A DNA stretch of 64,000 bases from Anseranas semipalmata (lineage: Eukaryota; Chordata; Aves; Anseriformes; Anseranatidae), in assembly GCA_013399115.1 (NCBI GenBank), contig VXAA01001968.1, positions 740,540-804,539 of the forward strand. The letters run 5' to 3'. The position numbers were made by a program, and so were the translations under genes. Under the pieces are notes generated by a model. It was not told where the DNA came from and searched no databases. It saw nothing but the letters and a program-made list of their open reading frames with translations. How positions within the stretch are numbered: the first letter of the stretch is position 1; each line of letters begins with the position of its first letter. This document shows positions 1-14,999 of this stretch, one piece after another.

Positions 1-3000
1 ATTCATTTTGTCTTGCTGGAGAAGGGCTGCAGCTTGTCAAATGGATTTCTAGTGCCTCTCTCTTCTAAAACTGGAGCTAGCTTCCCGCAGGCTGCTCCAG
101 CAAGGGAATAGAGGCAGATGGTTTATTCTGCACCTAAAGGCTTAATCCTCCAGCCTTTAGGAGATCAAAATCTTTTACGTCTAATGCCATCTACTCTAGC
201 CCTGCTCCTTCGTGTATCCCTTGGGTGACTGAAGGTGGCAAGTCAGCACTTAATAATGCATTTCCCCATTCCACAAAGCTGCTGTCCTGTCCTGTTCTCT
301 CCACCACAGCTCCTCTGCCTGCCCCAGTCCTGGATTATGACCACACAAACATCTTAAAATATCCCCAAACTTTTCTGTGACTCTTCTCAGCTTCTCAGTC
401 CACATCCTCCTCCTCAAACTGGGCCTCTTCCCACTGCCTCCTCCTGCAGGAGCCTTCCTTCCCAAAGCCCATCAGATGTTCTCACCTCCTTCCCCATCAA
501 AGCACTTAGTCCTCACTAAGCCCAGCAAATACTGGAGGAAATGTCTTCCTTAAAAAAAAAAAANTGTCAAGATTCCCCTCAAAGACAACAAGATCGAAAG
601 CTGCATCTCTAATTTTGAAACAGCTTGACTTTGAACTATGAACAAGCTGGGCCCTTTATTATTTTTAATACTAATCACCTACTTACTTGTCATTGCTATT
701 AATTACAGGCATACCAAGTGTCTCATTGCACTGCAAGTGCACAGGGTGAGCCAGAACATGTCCCTTTGTGCTTACAGTGTGGCTTCTGAAGAGGGTTAGC
801 TTTCATTTTTCAGTTCAAACACTTAATATTCAGACACTGCTGTGGACTTTATTTGTCTCTCTAGCTGATACCCATTCCAGAAAGAGCAGCAGAAAAGACA
901 AGGTATAAGAACAAATTAAAAATACAGGAACCCTTGACATCTTTTTATTATGCAGGACCCTATGTCACCATTTTATTGTACCAGAAATGCTCAATCAAAG
1001 AAACATGCATTTATTTCATCTCCAATTAAAAGAGTATGGCCAAAGTGCACACTCTAACAGCACTATCACCAAACTGCAGACTGCATTTGGGAAGTGTTTC
1101 TGAGGAATGCACAATATTATCATGAAGCTAAACAGCATGGAATAGGTCAAATAAGGTTAATGGTCAAGAAGCCTAACATAAGTCAATAAAATATTGCTGT
1201 GAGGACTACGGTGACTGATCGTTGCCAAGGTTGAAGACATACTCTAGGTCAGGCCCTTTTGCTCCTGGCCGTGGGTTGTGCCTGTTCCTGAAAGCTCCCA
1301 GTGTCCTGACCTGACTTTTGCCAAGTGGCAGTACACTTCCAAATCAAGTGAAAAGTAAATTTCATAAACTGGCACTAGCTTTGTTGTTACCAAACAGAAA
1401 GGGCACTGAAAAGCTGTACTAATCCATTGGTGCCATTCCCAAGGAAGAAAGCTTTATTTATTATTCTGAAATGGCTGGGGAAAGCAAGGGTGAGCAGTAA
1501 CACAAGCCATGATGCTCCTGAAGTGAGAGCATAGTGAGAAAAGCCAGGGGGAAAAACAAAAGCAAGGTTCAGAGTGTGCCTGGTGCCATTTTGGATACCT
1601 TGGAGTAGCCCACCTGGCTCCAGATGCCTCTCCAGACCTTCCCAGGTCCTGCCAGCCTATGTGGATATCTCCAATACCCTGAGGCACCTGGAGGTGCCTT
1701 GCACATTTGAGCAACTCCATCCCAGTCCAAGTCTCCTGTTTCCCATACTCCCGCTTTTAAAATGGTCTAAAGAGCGCAGCTTTTTAGCTCACCATGTGTA
1801 TTCTGCTATAAACCGTGTAATACAAAGCCCATGTGTACGTGGCAGCTACCGAGTCCACACCACCCACAGCCTCTGGATGCTGCCTTAGCACCCTAACCTA
1901 GGCTGAATCCAAGGTCACTTACTACTTGTGCATAAAAAAGAGGAAATATGGCTTCCTTTAGCCTAAATAAACCCCCCAAGCGCACATGCAGAAGTGGCCA
2001 GCTCAGCGGCCACAGTGCGGAGCCCACATGGGAGAAAACCCAGCAAAGAGTCTGGAAGGTCTGGTCATCAGAAACCCATGTTGACAGCAGACGGCAGAGA
2101 CTTGCCTGCCAAACATCCCGTTCAGATGTTCGGAGCTTGACACAGATGAGAAAGCACCAGAGAAACAAGGGCACGAGGGAAACTCTGCAAGTGCATAATA
2201 CATGAGGATATCTATACTGATGATAGCTGGAGACTGTATAAGAAAGCAGTCCTAGACCAGAACATTAAAGTTACAAAAGCATATCTAAAGAAATCTTTCC
2301 AAACAAGAAGCTGGGGGATTAGATTTGAAATGGGAACTCATTAAGAGAAACTTCCCTTATAAAATAAAATAAAAATAGTTAGAGGCTTTCCTTAGAACTT
2401 GGCATTTATGTTATAGACACTAAGGAGGTGATTTTTCAGACCAACCGTAGACTTTTGCAATGTAGATTTGTACACTTGAATGAGTCCCCATAGGTTCCCA
2501 CAAAGCCACCGGAGACAAATAGGCACTTCATCTCATCTAAAGCACGTTGCAAAATACAGCAAATTAATTGTGCCCTAAAAATGTCTTTTTCTCTTCCCAT
2601 CGACTGTGAAGAGATCCTTGGCTTATTAGCTGAGATGTGAGATGATTAGCTCACATCTACACTGTGCATATCTAATGTTTATGTAATATAAATGTTACAT
2701 GAAGTGTTTGCTTGTATCAACTGCTAATGATAGTGTTTCATACTATAGAGCAAATACTTTATATACCAGTATTGCATATAGCTTTTAAGACCCCTGCAGA
2801 CAGGGCCAGGAATGAGTTTCTTTGTCTCATGACATTGTTTGAGATGTTAAAAAAAAAAAAAAAAAAAACTTTTAATTTGTCCTTTGTTTATTTTGGGGAT
2901 AAAAACAGGATATTTCCAAGTTTTTCATAATCCTCAAGGAAAATTACTACAAGGTAACATGTCTTTTGTGGAACTTATCAAAAACATTAGAGACCTATGT

Positions 3001-6000
3001 TTAAATTTTACTATCCCCCCACTTGTCAATGGGAATTTGTAGACCCATTGGAATATGGATTTTTACATGGACTTTTCGTCTCTCACGAGTTCTCAGACTA
3101 CCCTGCTACTGTATGCCCCATGCTAAGCAAGAGCTTCTCCTTCCCTTTCCCTTTAACGCTGACAGGAAATTTCCACCCCGAATCTAAGAAAAAGTTCTCA
3201 ATTAAAGTTTTGCTGAAACTTATACATGTCAACAAGACATTTTAGCAGCGGTAAGTCAACATTTACAGTAGGAGTGATCTCATTTAACTAGACACATGGT
3301 AGTGCTGAGGCTCCTGCATACTGATTACCAAGGGAGCAAAACAACTACTTTAATCTACACACGTGGTGTTTAAATGGTTAAAATGAGGTGAGACTCATCC
3401 TTGTGAATGAAATAACAATAATAAAATCCTAACTAGTTCACCAGTAAAAAGAAGGAAAAAAAAAATAGAGACAAAAGTGTACAAAGTGAGAAACTGGAAA
3501 ATATGAGTTGTTTCTCTGTTTCTTTAGCACCATCATCTCTTTCTTTGGGAAGCTATATGCAGATAATTCTTCTCACTGAGAAACTGTCTCTAAAGCAGAT
3601 CCCAAAAATATTATGTTTCAGTCATTTATTATAGAAGGAGGAAAAGAAAGCAGCTTTCAATCTTCAGCAAGTCTTCCAAAACATATTTCATGACTGCTGA
3701 TTAAATTGCAGTGGAGAGTTTCAAACAAATGAGAATTTTAGAAGGTACAAATCTTTCAAAATGATGTGTAGCAAAAAAAGTTAAATAAGCGTTCACTTTC
3801 AATCTACAGGTGCAGTTTAGATTTTTCTGTAAACCGGAGAATTGGCTGGCTCTGAGCTGCAGCCTCCATGGAGTCTCAAAAGGACTCCTCAAAGTCCTTA
3901 CCTGACAAATTTCCTAAGCATGTGCTGGTATGTCGTGCAGAACTGACTTTAAAGGGCTGCTTAACCAAACCAAGCCCTCAGAAAATGGAAGCTGAGATGA
4001 GCAAGTAATTGGCTCTATCCTAGCATCCTCAAACACCACTGTCCTTTTCTATGCAATCTCTTGTTGCACACTCAAATGACTCTCACTGGGGTCTGACTGT
4101 AGCGTAGACTCTTTCCCCGTTAGCTTTCCCATGTGCTTTTCAATAAACAAAATACAAGAAAAAACTTCTAGCTGGTATTTGCATTCCAATTGGACACAGA
4201 AACATGAGGGGACTTGGGATAGTGGTGGGCATTGCACATACACATACAAGGAGACCTCAGGTAGGTGCTTTTACTAACGAACGCTGAAGGCTGTGCAAGT
4301 ATCAGCATGTTGTCTGGGGACATCATCGTGCTGTTTCTAAGATTGCCTGGCTTCGATTTCTACCTGAGCCATGGGCTCTCAACGTGATGTAGGATAAGGC
4401 TTTGAGACTCAGATAAAAAAAATATCCTGATGCCTACCTCCTGTTGAGATCACTGGAGGTTACATGCCTCTGTTACTGCTCTTCCCCCTTTCTGCAGCTT
4501 CTCTCTTCAAAATAAAGAAAAGCAGACTTATTTTCCCAAATTGAAAATTCAAGTTTTGACCTGTTATTCATTCATATGTTCTCATCGTCCATTAACATCA
4601 CACCTTAGCAGCATCTGACAGGATCAAGCCATGTGTCTTGAAGCTGACTTCTTTTGGGATCCAAGGACTTATCCTTCCCATTAAAGAAATAGAATAGTTA
4701 ACATTATTTGATAAAAAGAGAATTATTAAAACTGTTTTCTTTCCCCTCAGGGTGCTCCCTCCCAGCTTATTCTTGATGATGAGTTCAAAGCTAGGAATAT
4801 TTAAGATGTATAGTACAGACGGCTGGATTTTTTGTTTGTTTGTTTGTTATTTTTAATTTTCAATAGAGAACAAATCAATTTCATGTGTTAAAGCAACTGA
4901 CAGCAAGAACCTGCTTTTTCAGATTTACACAAAGGGATTAATCAAGGAAGGCAAGGAAACTAGTAGGAGGGCATCTTGGTGGAGTCACCATGGGACGTGG
5001 GGCAAGAGAAGGAAGGGAGAATTGCTAATGAGGCAAATCTGTGTGGCAGCTCAAAGAATGGATTACATTTACTTCATTTTCCCTGGGGTACCCAAAAAGC
5101 TCCCTGAAAAACTGTGCACTGCATTCCCTCAGACTGTGCACATGGAGCCAGCCACAACAGTTAGACAACAAATTCTCTCTGCTTCTTGAGCCATTTCTTA
5201 AATATTTTGAGGATGCACCATGGCATTGGCACCATGCACTTGGGAGTGAATGGAAATTCTGGAATCCACACAGAAGAAAATCAAGCTGTGGGGATGGCTG
5301 GGACGATGCCCACAACAGGACTGGGCATCTTGGGAGCTCTACTAATTTCTCTCATTTTTTTAAAGGGAGATGCACATGCTAGGAAAAGATCTGGTTATAA
5401 ATCTTATCTCTTCTCTCCTGCATTTATCTTTTCCCAATCACATACTTCCCATCTCATGTCTGCCCTCAGTCAGTGAAAAATAAAATCAGCAATCAAGTCA
5501 TCTGTCTTATTTAAGATGCCTACTGATGGATGGAATAAACCATGCTCCTAGATATCTCCATTTCTCTCCACCACTGTAGCTCTATGAGCTATAGAAGCCA
5601 AAGCCACGGTGAATTGGCAGACTGTGTGCAAGCCGCTCCTAACCTAAGCCATACATAGGTGATGTGTGCAGAGAATACTAGAAGGCATACAATAATGCTA
5701 ACAGACTCTTGTAGACCTTTGAGTAACCCTTAAAATATTTCCTTTGTTCTTTCTGAGCTGGGGTTAAAAATATCTACACCAGACAGAAAAGAATAAAAAG
5801 AAAGGGTTGTAGGCAAAAGGCACAAGAAACAATGAACTTTACAGATCCACAGTTAAAAACTGAGCAGAGGACAAGTTCAGATTGGCTAGAAAACCTCACG
5901 TTGTAAAGATCAGGTGACAAATTCTACAGAGCTACTTGCCTTATAAATAATAATGTAGCAACGAGGCAAGGAAAGAGCTCTTCCATCAGCTGTTCCTCCA

Positions 6001-7544
6001 GCTTGGAGTTATGTGAATACTTACATTCCCAGCAGTGGATGCAAGGAGACTTTGGCATCATCACAGTTTAATCTCTGAAGCACAGAGATTTATCCCATAT
6101 ATGCTGGTTTAAAACACCTTGAAAATATTTTGAAATCCTAGTATTCTTACTTCTGCCTTTATAAAAATTACACTGCATGTGTATTTCTATTTGTACTATT
6201 TTGCTGTATTTCTTAATTAATATTTCAAGTTCCTCAAAAAACAGTATTTCTTTTGCCTTTTTTTCTTTTTTTTCTGCAGCTGGTTCCTGAAATTGTCTGG
6301 GTTCCCCGCTCCAGGCCAAGGGCCAGTCCTGTGAAGGGAGTGTACAAGGACTGGTTCGTGTACATTGGCATTACAGATGGCTGGGTTTACTCAGACAAAT
6401 CCCATTTTGTGCTACAAGGATAAGTTCAGATCAAAGAGGGTTCAAGGTGTTAATAGAAGCTACGTATAATTAGAAATCACAGGAGTGTATGTTCCTGCTA
6501 ACTTCCAAGTGTATCTGTTTGGGAATTGTAATCCAAACACAGCAGGGCAGGTGGAATGCAGTTTCAAATCATTTTCTTCTCTTTAATTACTGCCTGGAAT
6601 GCTTTTTTACCTGTCAGCACTGAGAAACATTTTTCTTCAAAGTATTTATTATTATGGCCTTGTCTTTCTTCTAGGACTTCAGAGACTTTTTGCTGAGTGT
6701 GCCAACAAGAAGCGGAAAACAAAATGTTTGTTTTGTTAAGCATTTATAAAATGATAATCTGGGGGAAAAAATAAAGAGAGACAGAGAATAAAAACAGGAA
6801 GGAAAATAATATCAAGAATCATAATCAATGTATTTTGAAAGGATGGAGTAGTCTTAACATATATCATAGCTGATATGTGTCAAAGGTTCATAATAACTTT
6901 CCAGATTTTATGTCACTAGGCTGGTAAATCTTCCAAAAATTTATTTAGCACGAAGTCCATTAACTAAACACTGAAAAGCTGCTGCTCTGAGCACCTGAAC
7001 AAGAACAAAATGTAGATCAAGATTGATTTCAGCGTTTATGCTGATGCAGTTTCATAACAATGAACAAGACTATAGTAATCAGAATATCCTCCCAAGAATT
7101 TCAAGCATTGGGATGGAAAAGGTTTGTATTGATTCCAGACCTAAAGGGCTATTCATCATGACACAAGAGTGTTCAACTAAAGCATGGAAATACTGAGGAT
7201 GTTTATCAATAGGAAGCAATAAAGACTAAAAGACTAACCTATTTCCCCCCCACTCCTATTCCAAGCAAAAGAAAAAGTATCAGAGGTGCTAAACACTGAT
7301 GCACTTTCAATGAAATGTGATCACTTAGAGATGGAATGGATATACCTGAACAAAGCATCTAGCATCTACATTAAACTAGTGCTCATCACAGGGAATACCA
7401 CCTTTTTTTCCAGTTAGCAAATTAGCCAGCATAGATTTGAAGCTACTGAATGTGTCTGAATAACACTTTCCTTAAAGGTCCAATATGGAAATAACAATCT
7501 GGTTATTAGTTCTGGCTGGTCTCCAACTGCAGCTTGTGGGGAAC
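1..7544. other. unique non-coding sequence, no gene seen
   Basis: AT-rich single-copy DNA. Open frames reach only about 113 codons, some overlap frames on the opposite strand (for example around 5.0-5.4 kb), and none resembles a protein I know. Small landmarks are an A-run ending in one N at 564, a 20-A run at 2849-2868 and a (GTTT)n stretch at 4828-4848. A long pyrimidine tract ending in CAG at 6279 is followed by 47 open codons to a TAA at 6421-6423, but no further exon evidence supports it. The sequence is consistent with intergenic or intronic DNA. Confidence 0.6.
4828..4848. repeat. (GTTT)n simple repeat
   Basis: A short T-rich tract contains about four consecutive GTTT units. It is an ordinary microsatellite. 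Confidence 0.85.
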
Positions 7545-7640
7545 TCAATCAGGATCAAGATCCCTGTCTTCTGGGCACTGCACAAACCCATAAGGACATA
7601 CACTTCCTAAAGGGTGATGGACAAATAATGAGAGGGTAGG
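7545..7640. repeat. ancient MIR/L2-like SINE fragment (tail part)
   Basis: The stretch follows, with many substitutions, a sequence very common in turtles, crocodiles and birds: a lead-in like ATCAGGATCA, then a core like GGGCACTGCACAAACCCATAA, a block for 'segment cleared' (CTTCCTAAAGGGTGATGG) and ACAAATAATGAGAGGGTAGG. I know this as the L2-related tail that accompanies MIR-type elements in sauropsids. The copy is degraded and its ends are uncertain. It could be a related L2 LINE end rather than a SINE. Confidence 0.55.
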
Positions 7641-10600
7641 ATTCAACTCTCAGATTAAAATACCTAAAGCCATATATCTTTCTTTAGATATCTACAAGTC
7701 AGGTAGGTATCTAAACTCCCATAATCATGAGATCATGAATCTGTAAACTGAACACCATCAAAGGAAAGGCACTGCTCTCTTGGACCATCAAGTAGAGACC
7801 TGGCAGAATACCCTGGACCTTCTCAAATGGCTGTATATGGATGCTTAAGCACATCCTATCCCTGAGCTTCTACAGCCACACTTTTAATGTTTTAACATTG
7901 TGGGACATGTGTATCCACCTTTTAGAGTGGATTACCATTTTTCTGATGTTCCTAAATGGTCAAGGGATCCCAAAACCTACATAAGAAAACTACATTTTTA
8001 GAAACCAATAAATTGTCACTTTAATTTGACCTTGAGCGATGAAACCAGTATGTGAGACTGAGCTTGGGAAAAGCAATGAAAACAAAAACTGAGGTAGATG
8101 GTGAAGTTTTGAGCACTAAACCGAAATAAATATCAAAGAATTGGCTTTGAATAAGCACCTTAAATTTTAGCTACCTAGTAACCCAAAAGACCTGGAAAAG
8201 TTGCTTTATATCAAGGCAGCACTTCCAGATAAAAGGGGAGCCCTCTTTTATTAATGGGAAAAAAATTAATGGAAAACAATGGTTTGAAGTGAAAGAGGGG
8301 AAGAGAGGAAGCACAGATGAAACTATGCCCAGCAGCTTCAATGCCAAAAGGTAAGAACCCAGCAGCTTTGGCAGATAATATTTCAGAAGCATGATCCACC
8401 CAGCTCACTACTGTGTCTTCTACAGTGGCTAGGACTAGATGCTTCAGAAAGTACCAGGTGCCTCTTTATAAGATAAAGGACTTTTTCTTCTCTTATTAAT
8501 TTAAATTGTTTTCTAACTCCCAGAAAGAAGGCAAATGAAGAGATTTGTCCATATCTACAGAGAAATATACTCTGTGTAAATTTGCAAAATGCAGATGCCA
8601 GCTTGCTCCAATCATTAGTCATCACTGAAGCATCTCATTTTGCACGTTCCTTCTCTTGGAAAGGCAAAACATCTACCAACTGTCTGTGACTGACAGTATA
8701 TGTAAGCAACAGTGAAAATGGGCCCAAATTCTGGGTCCGAACACTTAGTCTGCAGTGGTGTTAGAGTGGGCCATGTCCATGTGTCTTCAAGGGAATAAAT
8801 TTGTGTTTGATCAGTTCAGACCACACTGAGCTAAACTGAGTTTGCCTTTGCCTTTACCTTTCCCTGCAGAGGTCCTTCGAGGTCAAAAAAAAAAAAAAAA
8901 AGTCCATCATTCATCACAGTTTTTCTTTTGAAACAGTCTGTCCCAGAGAAAGGGTTGGCATTCCAGATTCTCCCATATTTTCCACCAAGATTATTCAAAG
9001 TAGACTTGGCAGCAAAAGGTACACATGCTCAGTAGCTTAAACATTGATATTTGTTTGTGGGACCAGAGGGAAAAGTCCAAATTTATATTGTTCAGCTTTT
9101 GCTTAGTAAACCATGCCACTTCTGGATGCAGAAAAGTCTGAAACTTTGTCTGTTATTACAATGTAATGTACAATAAACCTGGTTTGAGATTTTGAAACAA
9201 AGCTTACATCCACTTCTTTGATACAGTGATTTGGAGGAACTGCTCAGCCAACTCAGTAAATGAGGCAAAATATTTGTGAAAATGTAGCAGACATGATTTT
9301 TGTCATGACTTGAGCTGATTATTTCTTCCATGTCCAAAGTCGGGCAGAGAGGGAGGATTCAATGAGCATCCTTTGAGCTACACAAAGTGTCGATCATTAG
9401 AAAGAGACCGTGGGTGGCGGGAGCACTGTCCTTTCAGAAATGTAGTTTTAATTTCAGTTCTGAGAGAAGTCCCAAAAGTCCACCTTTCCCTCTCTTTCTT
9501 CTCTCCCCTTGTGCTTGTTTTTCAACTTTTAATGAGGAAAACTTCTCTGAGTCAAGAGATGGCAGTGACTCATGTGGCAGCTGAGTGCGCAACAGCAGTG
9601 TCAGAGCTATTGTGCACTTAGCACAGCTCCGGGGGGGAATGACACTTGCATATTTATTTCCCCAAGGAAAATTAGAGCAAATTCTAATTCCCCAAATTAG
9701 AGCAGAGACAGTCCAAATGTCATTAATAGTGCCCACGTGCTTCACCTCTCTGCACACAATGTGGGTTATTTCTATATCTCTATCAACTGCATCAGAGAGG
9801 AGGACTGGCGTGCAATGTGCAGGGCCTCCTCTGTGATGAAAAAGGGCTGCAAGCTAGGAACCACAGGGCTGGAGATGTGGAGGAAAAGGGGGGTTCAAAT
9901 GTAGAGTTATGACTGGCAACTTCTGCAGGTGTGTTCATCTTTTTATCCTAGTGCCTTTGATGCCAGCTGCTGAGAAAGGAAAAGAATAAAAAATCTTCCC
10001 AGACACCTAAAAAAACTTCAATGTCTGCCTTCAGTTTGTATTACATCTACCCATAAGATCAGCCTTTTCTTAATGCTGAACCCCATTCTGATGGACACCC
10101 AACATGTGGCACTGCAGACAGCTTAATCTGCAGAAAGCGCCAATTCTTGCACATCCACAGTGCTGTACTCTTTTTCCTGTTCCCATGCTCCAGGACACTG
10201 ATGGGTCAGGAACTAGACAAACAAAACCAAACTGTACAGAAAACAGGGTACTGCTGTCACCAAACACCCGTGATGGAAATGATTTCTTGGGCTTCATTAC
10301 ACTGGACCATGTCCACTTCTCAACACACATGTTACCTTCAAGTCTCTTCAACAGAGCAGCTAGGGAGTTGAAAATTCCTTTCAAAGATGTAATAGGTGTA
10401 CTTACTTCCCTAACAGCCTTTCTCTAGGCTCAGGACACTCTGATATTGTCACCACAGCATAAAAATTCAGTGCTTGTTTGCAAGTCTTTCATGCACCTTT
10501 TTAATGACCTCATTAACCAAATCAAGGAGGGATGGGAGCGTTTGGTGGGTGTTTTCTTTCATGCCATTTTCAATACCTTGTGATCAGTGGAAAATGTGTG

Positions 10601-13600
10601 TGCAGCTGGTATTAGAAGGAGGCTACTGTGCATATGCAAACCAGAGCAATCAGCCAGGTATTCTACTTCTGTCCCCTTCAGCCCTCTCTCTGCTATCGCT
10701 GTTGACACTTAAAAATATCAAGCTATTATTTTTCCATGGCTCAGGAGGAAGGCGTCTGGCTTGATATGTTCAGGCCTCTTTCTTTGTTCTTGTAGCTCTA
10801 ACATTAACCCCCAAATTAAAAACAACTGCAACTTGCCCCAGCTTTGGTGCCAGCTGCAACTCCATGACACTGCCAGCGAGTTGTTTTTAAGTGCCTGAGG
10901 GATTAAGTCACTTCTGTCAATTAGAGAGTGAGTATATTTTTTTCTTGGGTGTTCTTCAAATCCCTAAGGCGACACCAGCAGCACATTCTCCTGCAGCTGG
11001 GGTGACTGAGCTGCAGCCCCCTAAAGCTGTGAGCATCCTTTGTGTCTAGCATGAACTCAACCAGGCTAGCAAACTGAGGATCCTGAGCCAACTGCCACCA
11101 AGCACAAATATCAGCAGTACATTAGCAGGCATGATGCTTGGCTGTACAACTGCTGAAGCTCTTCCAGCTGGGGATGGTATTTACCGCATGCATGACCTGT
11201 CATGAGAGTATCTCAGTACATCTTAAAAAGTGGCGTTTTTTTTCCCCCTAAAGTACTTGAAAATGACTTGCCAAATATTCATGTAAAGCTATCCAAAATG
11301 GTGTGATGCATTGGATTACTTTTGATATACCTCATTTGCTGGTTATAAAATATTTGGGAAATGCCTTAGATCCTGCAGATGGGTTATGGAAGCAGAAAGA
11401 AATTGTTCCCAATGCATTATGCTGGTTGGATTTTTTTTTTTTTATTCTGGCAGTAAGACATGGAGAACAGACTTCAAGACAGAAACTGGTCTGCTGCCTG
11501 AAGCAGGTTTAAATTGTGAAGGTAACTAGCGATCTCTAAACTGTGCATACAGTAGCATTGATGATGGGATTGTATTTGGTAGGTCTCAGTTTGAAATTTT
11601 GGATCACATTGTATATTGAAGTAAACTTATACAGCTTAATTGATTGTATCAGAGGTGGACCAGTCCAGACTGATGGAGAATCTAACTCAAATAGAAAGGT
11701 TTTAATTCATTCTGAGCTGAAACTCTCTAGGAATTTGGAGAGGATAACTGGGGAGTTTCCACTTGCTTTGTGTGAAGTATGTGTCAATGTAGACAAAAAA
11801 AAAAAAAAAGTATCTTCTCCACTGGAAAACAAAATTTCATCCTAACCACATGCAAATAAAATGTCAATTTCTGACAGGATTTTTTCACCAGGAAAAAGTG
11901 CATAGTTTTTTTCTGCTTTCATCAGCTCAATTATTCTCAGGACTTGTGGTTCCAGGTTTCTTGTGATCTCCTGAGGATCCAGCCAAACTACATCTTTCAT
12001 GATGTTGCATTGCAATGCCCAAGGAATAGGCAGGTCTCATATCTTGATGTTTCAAGCTTTTATTTTGATTATGGTGATGTGAGAAAGTGCCAGTGTTGCC
12101 CCCCTGAGATGGCTTAAATGTCAAAAAAGACAAGATGCAAAAAGTGAATATATGACAAACAGCGGGATGAAAGGAAGAGGCAGAGCAACAGCTAGAGCAA
12201 AGAGCTTGCAAACTTATGTCTATCACAACAAACTTACTTCTATCACATGTAGGCACGAGTGTTTTGCTCTGAATCATAGAAACATATTTTAATAGAAATA
12301 TCAAAGCACGATTTGCTGTTCCTTCTCTCCAATATCTGTCCATTGCCTCTTGGGGATTTTTCTGTAGGCATTTCAGCAGAGATTTCCCACTGAAGACTTA
12401 AAGGAATATGAAGAGTAGTTAATAACTAAGGAATTTTGTGAAAGAAGCCTATTCATTGATAGATGGCTAATGGTTAGTGACTAAACCACATAAGTAGGCA
12501 GGAAAGGATGAAAAGGCCCTCAAAAATCACTCAAGGAAAAGCCCTTGATTGTGTATCTTGAATTGATTAGAGCAGAGGTGGGCAGATGTAGGGTGCAGAG
12601 GGAACAAGAAAGGGCAACAGCCATTGTGACAAATAATGAGCTCTGGGTGAAAGCAGTCTTGATAAAGACAAGATGTTCAGGTGCTGATAATGCAGGAAAA
12701 AAGGTCTGAATTTGACTGGGATGCACAGTGTGGTGAAGAAGAAAACCAGGGAATCCCAGGCTGGGTCAGGTAGCATGCACAGGGGTCCTCAGTCATTCTG
12801 TAACTCCTATATTCCAGCAGACTAAAGTTGGGGTCCTATGTAGGAGCTGATCAACTAATTACTGCTGGGAATGCAGCATGACCATGGAAAAGTGTTGCAG
12901 TGATTTTCTAGGCATGAGTTGCTCGTGCCTCTGTGGTTGTGCATTCCCAGCTGCACTGAGAGCCAAATTGCCACTGCAGTCAATTCCCAGCTCACGGGGA
13001 GGGTGCAGGAGCATGGTCCCTAATGACCATTGGGGAAAAGTGGATAGAGCAAGGGGAGAAGTACAAGTGCATAGTTAGGATAGGATGGATCTGATCACAG
13101 ATTAGAGGCACCTAAACATAACCTTACACATGAGCTGGGTGTCTGAGTTCCCATCACAGTCACTAGAGATCAAGGAAACAATTTAGTTTCTGAAACTAAA
13201 GTGTACTTTAGTGCTTGAGTGTCTGATGCGATTTAAGAAGATCCAGGGCATGTTGTCTGGTCTCCAGCAGCTGCTTTAGAAGGGCACAGGTCTCCCACTA
13301 ATCCTACATCATATTTATTAGCTTGCACAGATGTCTCATATTCTGGGGCCTCTCAGATTGCATTAGCCAACACCTATGAACCTGAATCGAGACTGCATGT
13401 CTTTCTCTGAGGCAGACCCTACCCTTGATAAGTAACCAGAGGTGAACTTGTTTCTGATGATTTGTGAACATCAGCAGCTCATATACTTGGTTTTTCACCT
13501 GTTTCTTCCTTCTAAACAACCAACAATTAATCCCAATGACTGGGACCCAAAGAAGCGTATTATTTCACTGAGACATTAGAAACCCTCTGCAATGTGCTGG

Positions 13601-14999
13601 TTTAGAGATATGAAAAGGCAAGTTCCTGTTTTGCAGAGATACAGAAGTTGGAGAAGAACTGGAGTGGAAAAGGGTAATTAGTTCTAACAGGCAGGACTAG
13701 TTGAAAGATATTTGCTTGCTTTGGGCATGCAACCAGCCATTTAGGACATTTCTAGCTGGAATGAATAGATATATTTCTTGCATAATCATCCCTTGTGATT
13801 TAGCACAGGAATTACTCTGGAGATGCCAGTGTTATTGCTCACATGAAGAGGGACATGCAAAGGTATCTAACCACGTATGCATATATGACAGTGGTTTTTG
13901 TTTTTTTCTTTCTTTAGTACCTTATAACATCAGCCTTTTCACGCACAGATTTTCGAAGGTTTTATAAACAGAGATAATATATTTCTATAAACTCAGTAAC
14001 ACAGATAGTGTGGGGCCTCCTTCCAAAGCCTGTTTCAGTCAGTGACTCTGTTCTTTACCTTCAGGACATTTGGATCAGAGACAATAGGCAAGATTTCTAA
14101 GTACAGTGTCAGAACAACCAAGAACCCCAAATCCTCATGATCTCGATTAGAATTCCCAAATACTTCACTTTCTAAAATTCCTCCAAATGCCTGTTCAGGC
14201 ATTATTAAAACACAAAAACCACGCTGGTCCTAAGTGACTTCTTCCGTGTCATAGGGAGATCTGTGCTAGAAAATGAAGTGCTGCTAACTTTACAAAACCA
14301 TTTCCTTTAACACATCCTCCTACCTCCTCCTACCCACTCCATGTGTCTGCTTCATCCATCTGTTTCATCTCATGAAATGCATGGATCATGAGCTCCCTGG
14401 AGCACATCCAATTTTCCTTGCCTCTATAGTTGAACATTCACATTTTTCCATCCTGTAGACAAGCATAAATATTGTGTAGTGAGCAGTTTGCCTTGTTTCC
14501 AATTTCAGCATGTCATATTCTGAAAACTATCCATTATTCAGAATGATTCATGGGTTTATTTATCAATTAATACATGGTGTTATGATCTTTGACTTCCCCA
14601 TTGTGTGCATTCTCAACACACACTGCTATTGCTGATCCTGTGCTATTTCTGGGTAACTACTGAGTTACACATTAATTGATCAGTGAAATTGCATCTGCGT
14701 GGTACTGAGGAACCAGCTACAGCACCTACACTTAGATATCTGAAGGCTTTGGCACTGCTGGGCCTCTGAGCCTGAGTCCCAGTGCATCTTGGTGCTCAGA
14801 AGCTCTTGCAATGACATTCTAACATGCCGAGTCCTACCCAAGGAGGCCAGCAACGCAGGTTGCAATGTGGTTGATTTGCAATTGAAACGTGCTGTTCAAA
14901 CTCAAAGTGAGCATTTTGTGGATAAAGTTGATTCACTAGAGTATTCATAGAAAGCAAACATAAAAGATTGGAAGCAGGCAAATTAATTTACTTTAAAAA
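7641..14999. other. unique non-coding sequence
   Basis: No recognisable gene or transposon. Contents include A-runs at 8885-8901 and 11795-11809. Around 9668-9705 the decamer AAATTAGAGC occurs twice, and TTCTAATT gives a partial inverted copy between them. A compact block at about 10730-10930, rich in AATTAAAAAC and TTAAGTGCC type strings, has the look of a conserved non-coding element but cannot be proven one here. Open frames reach 138 codons (11927-12343, - strand) and look like chance. Confidence 0.55.
9668..9705. repeat. short direct and inverted repeat cluster
   Basis: AAATTAGAGC occurs at about 9668 and again about 25 bp downstream. Between them TTCTAATT is a near reverse complement of the same word. 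The three related words sit within 38 bp, which could form a small stem or be a cluster of homeodomain-like (ATTA) sites. The function is unknown. Confidence 0.4.

Noticed and set aside
6280..6423. Acceptor-like tract plus 47 open codons ending in TAA
   Set aside because: No donor or second exon is visible, 47 open codons are common by chance, and parts loosely resemble an old interspersed repeat.
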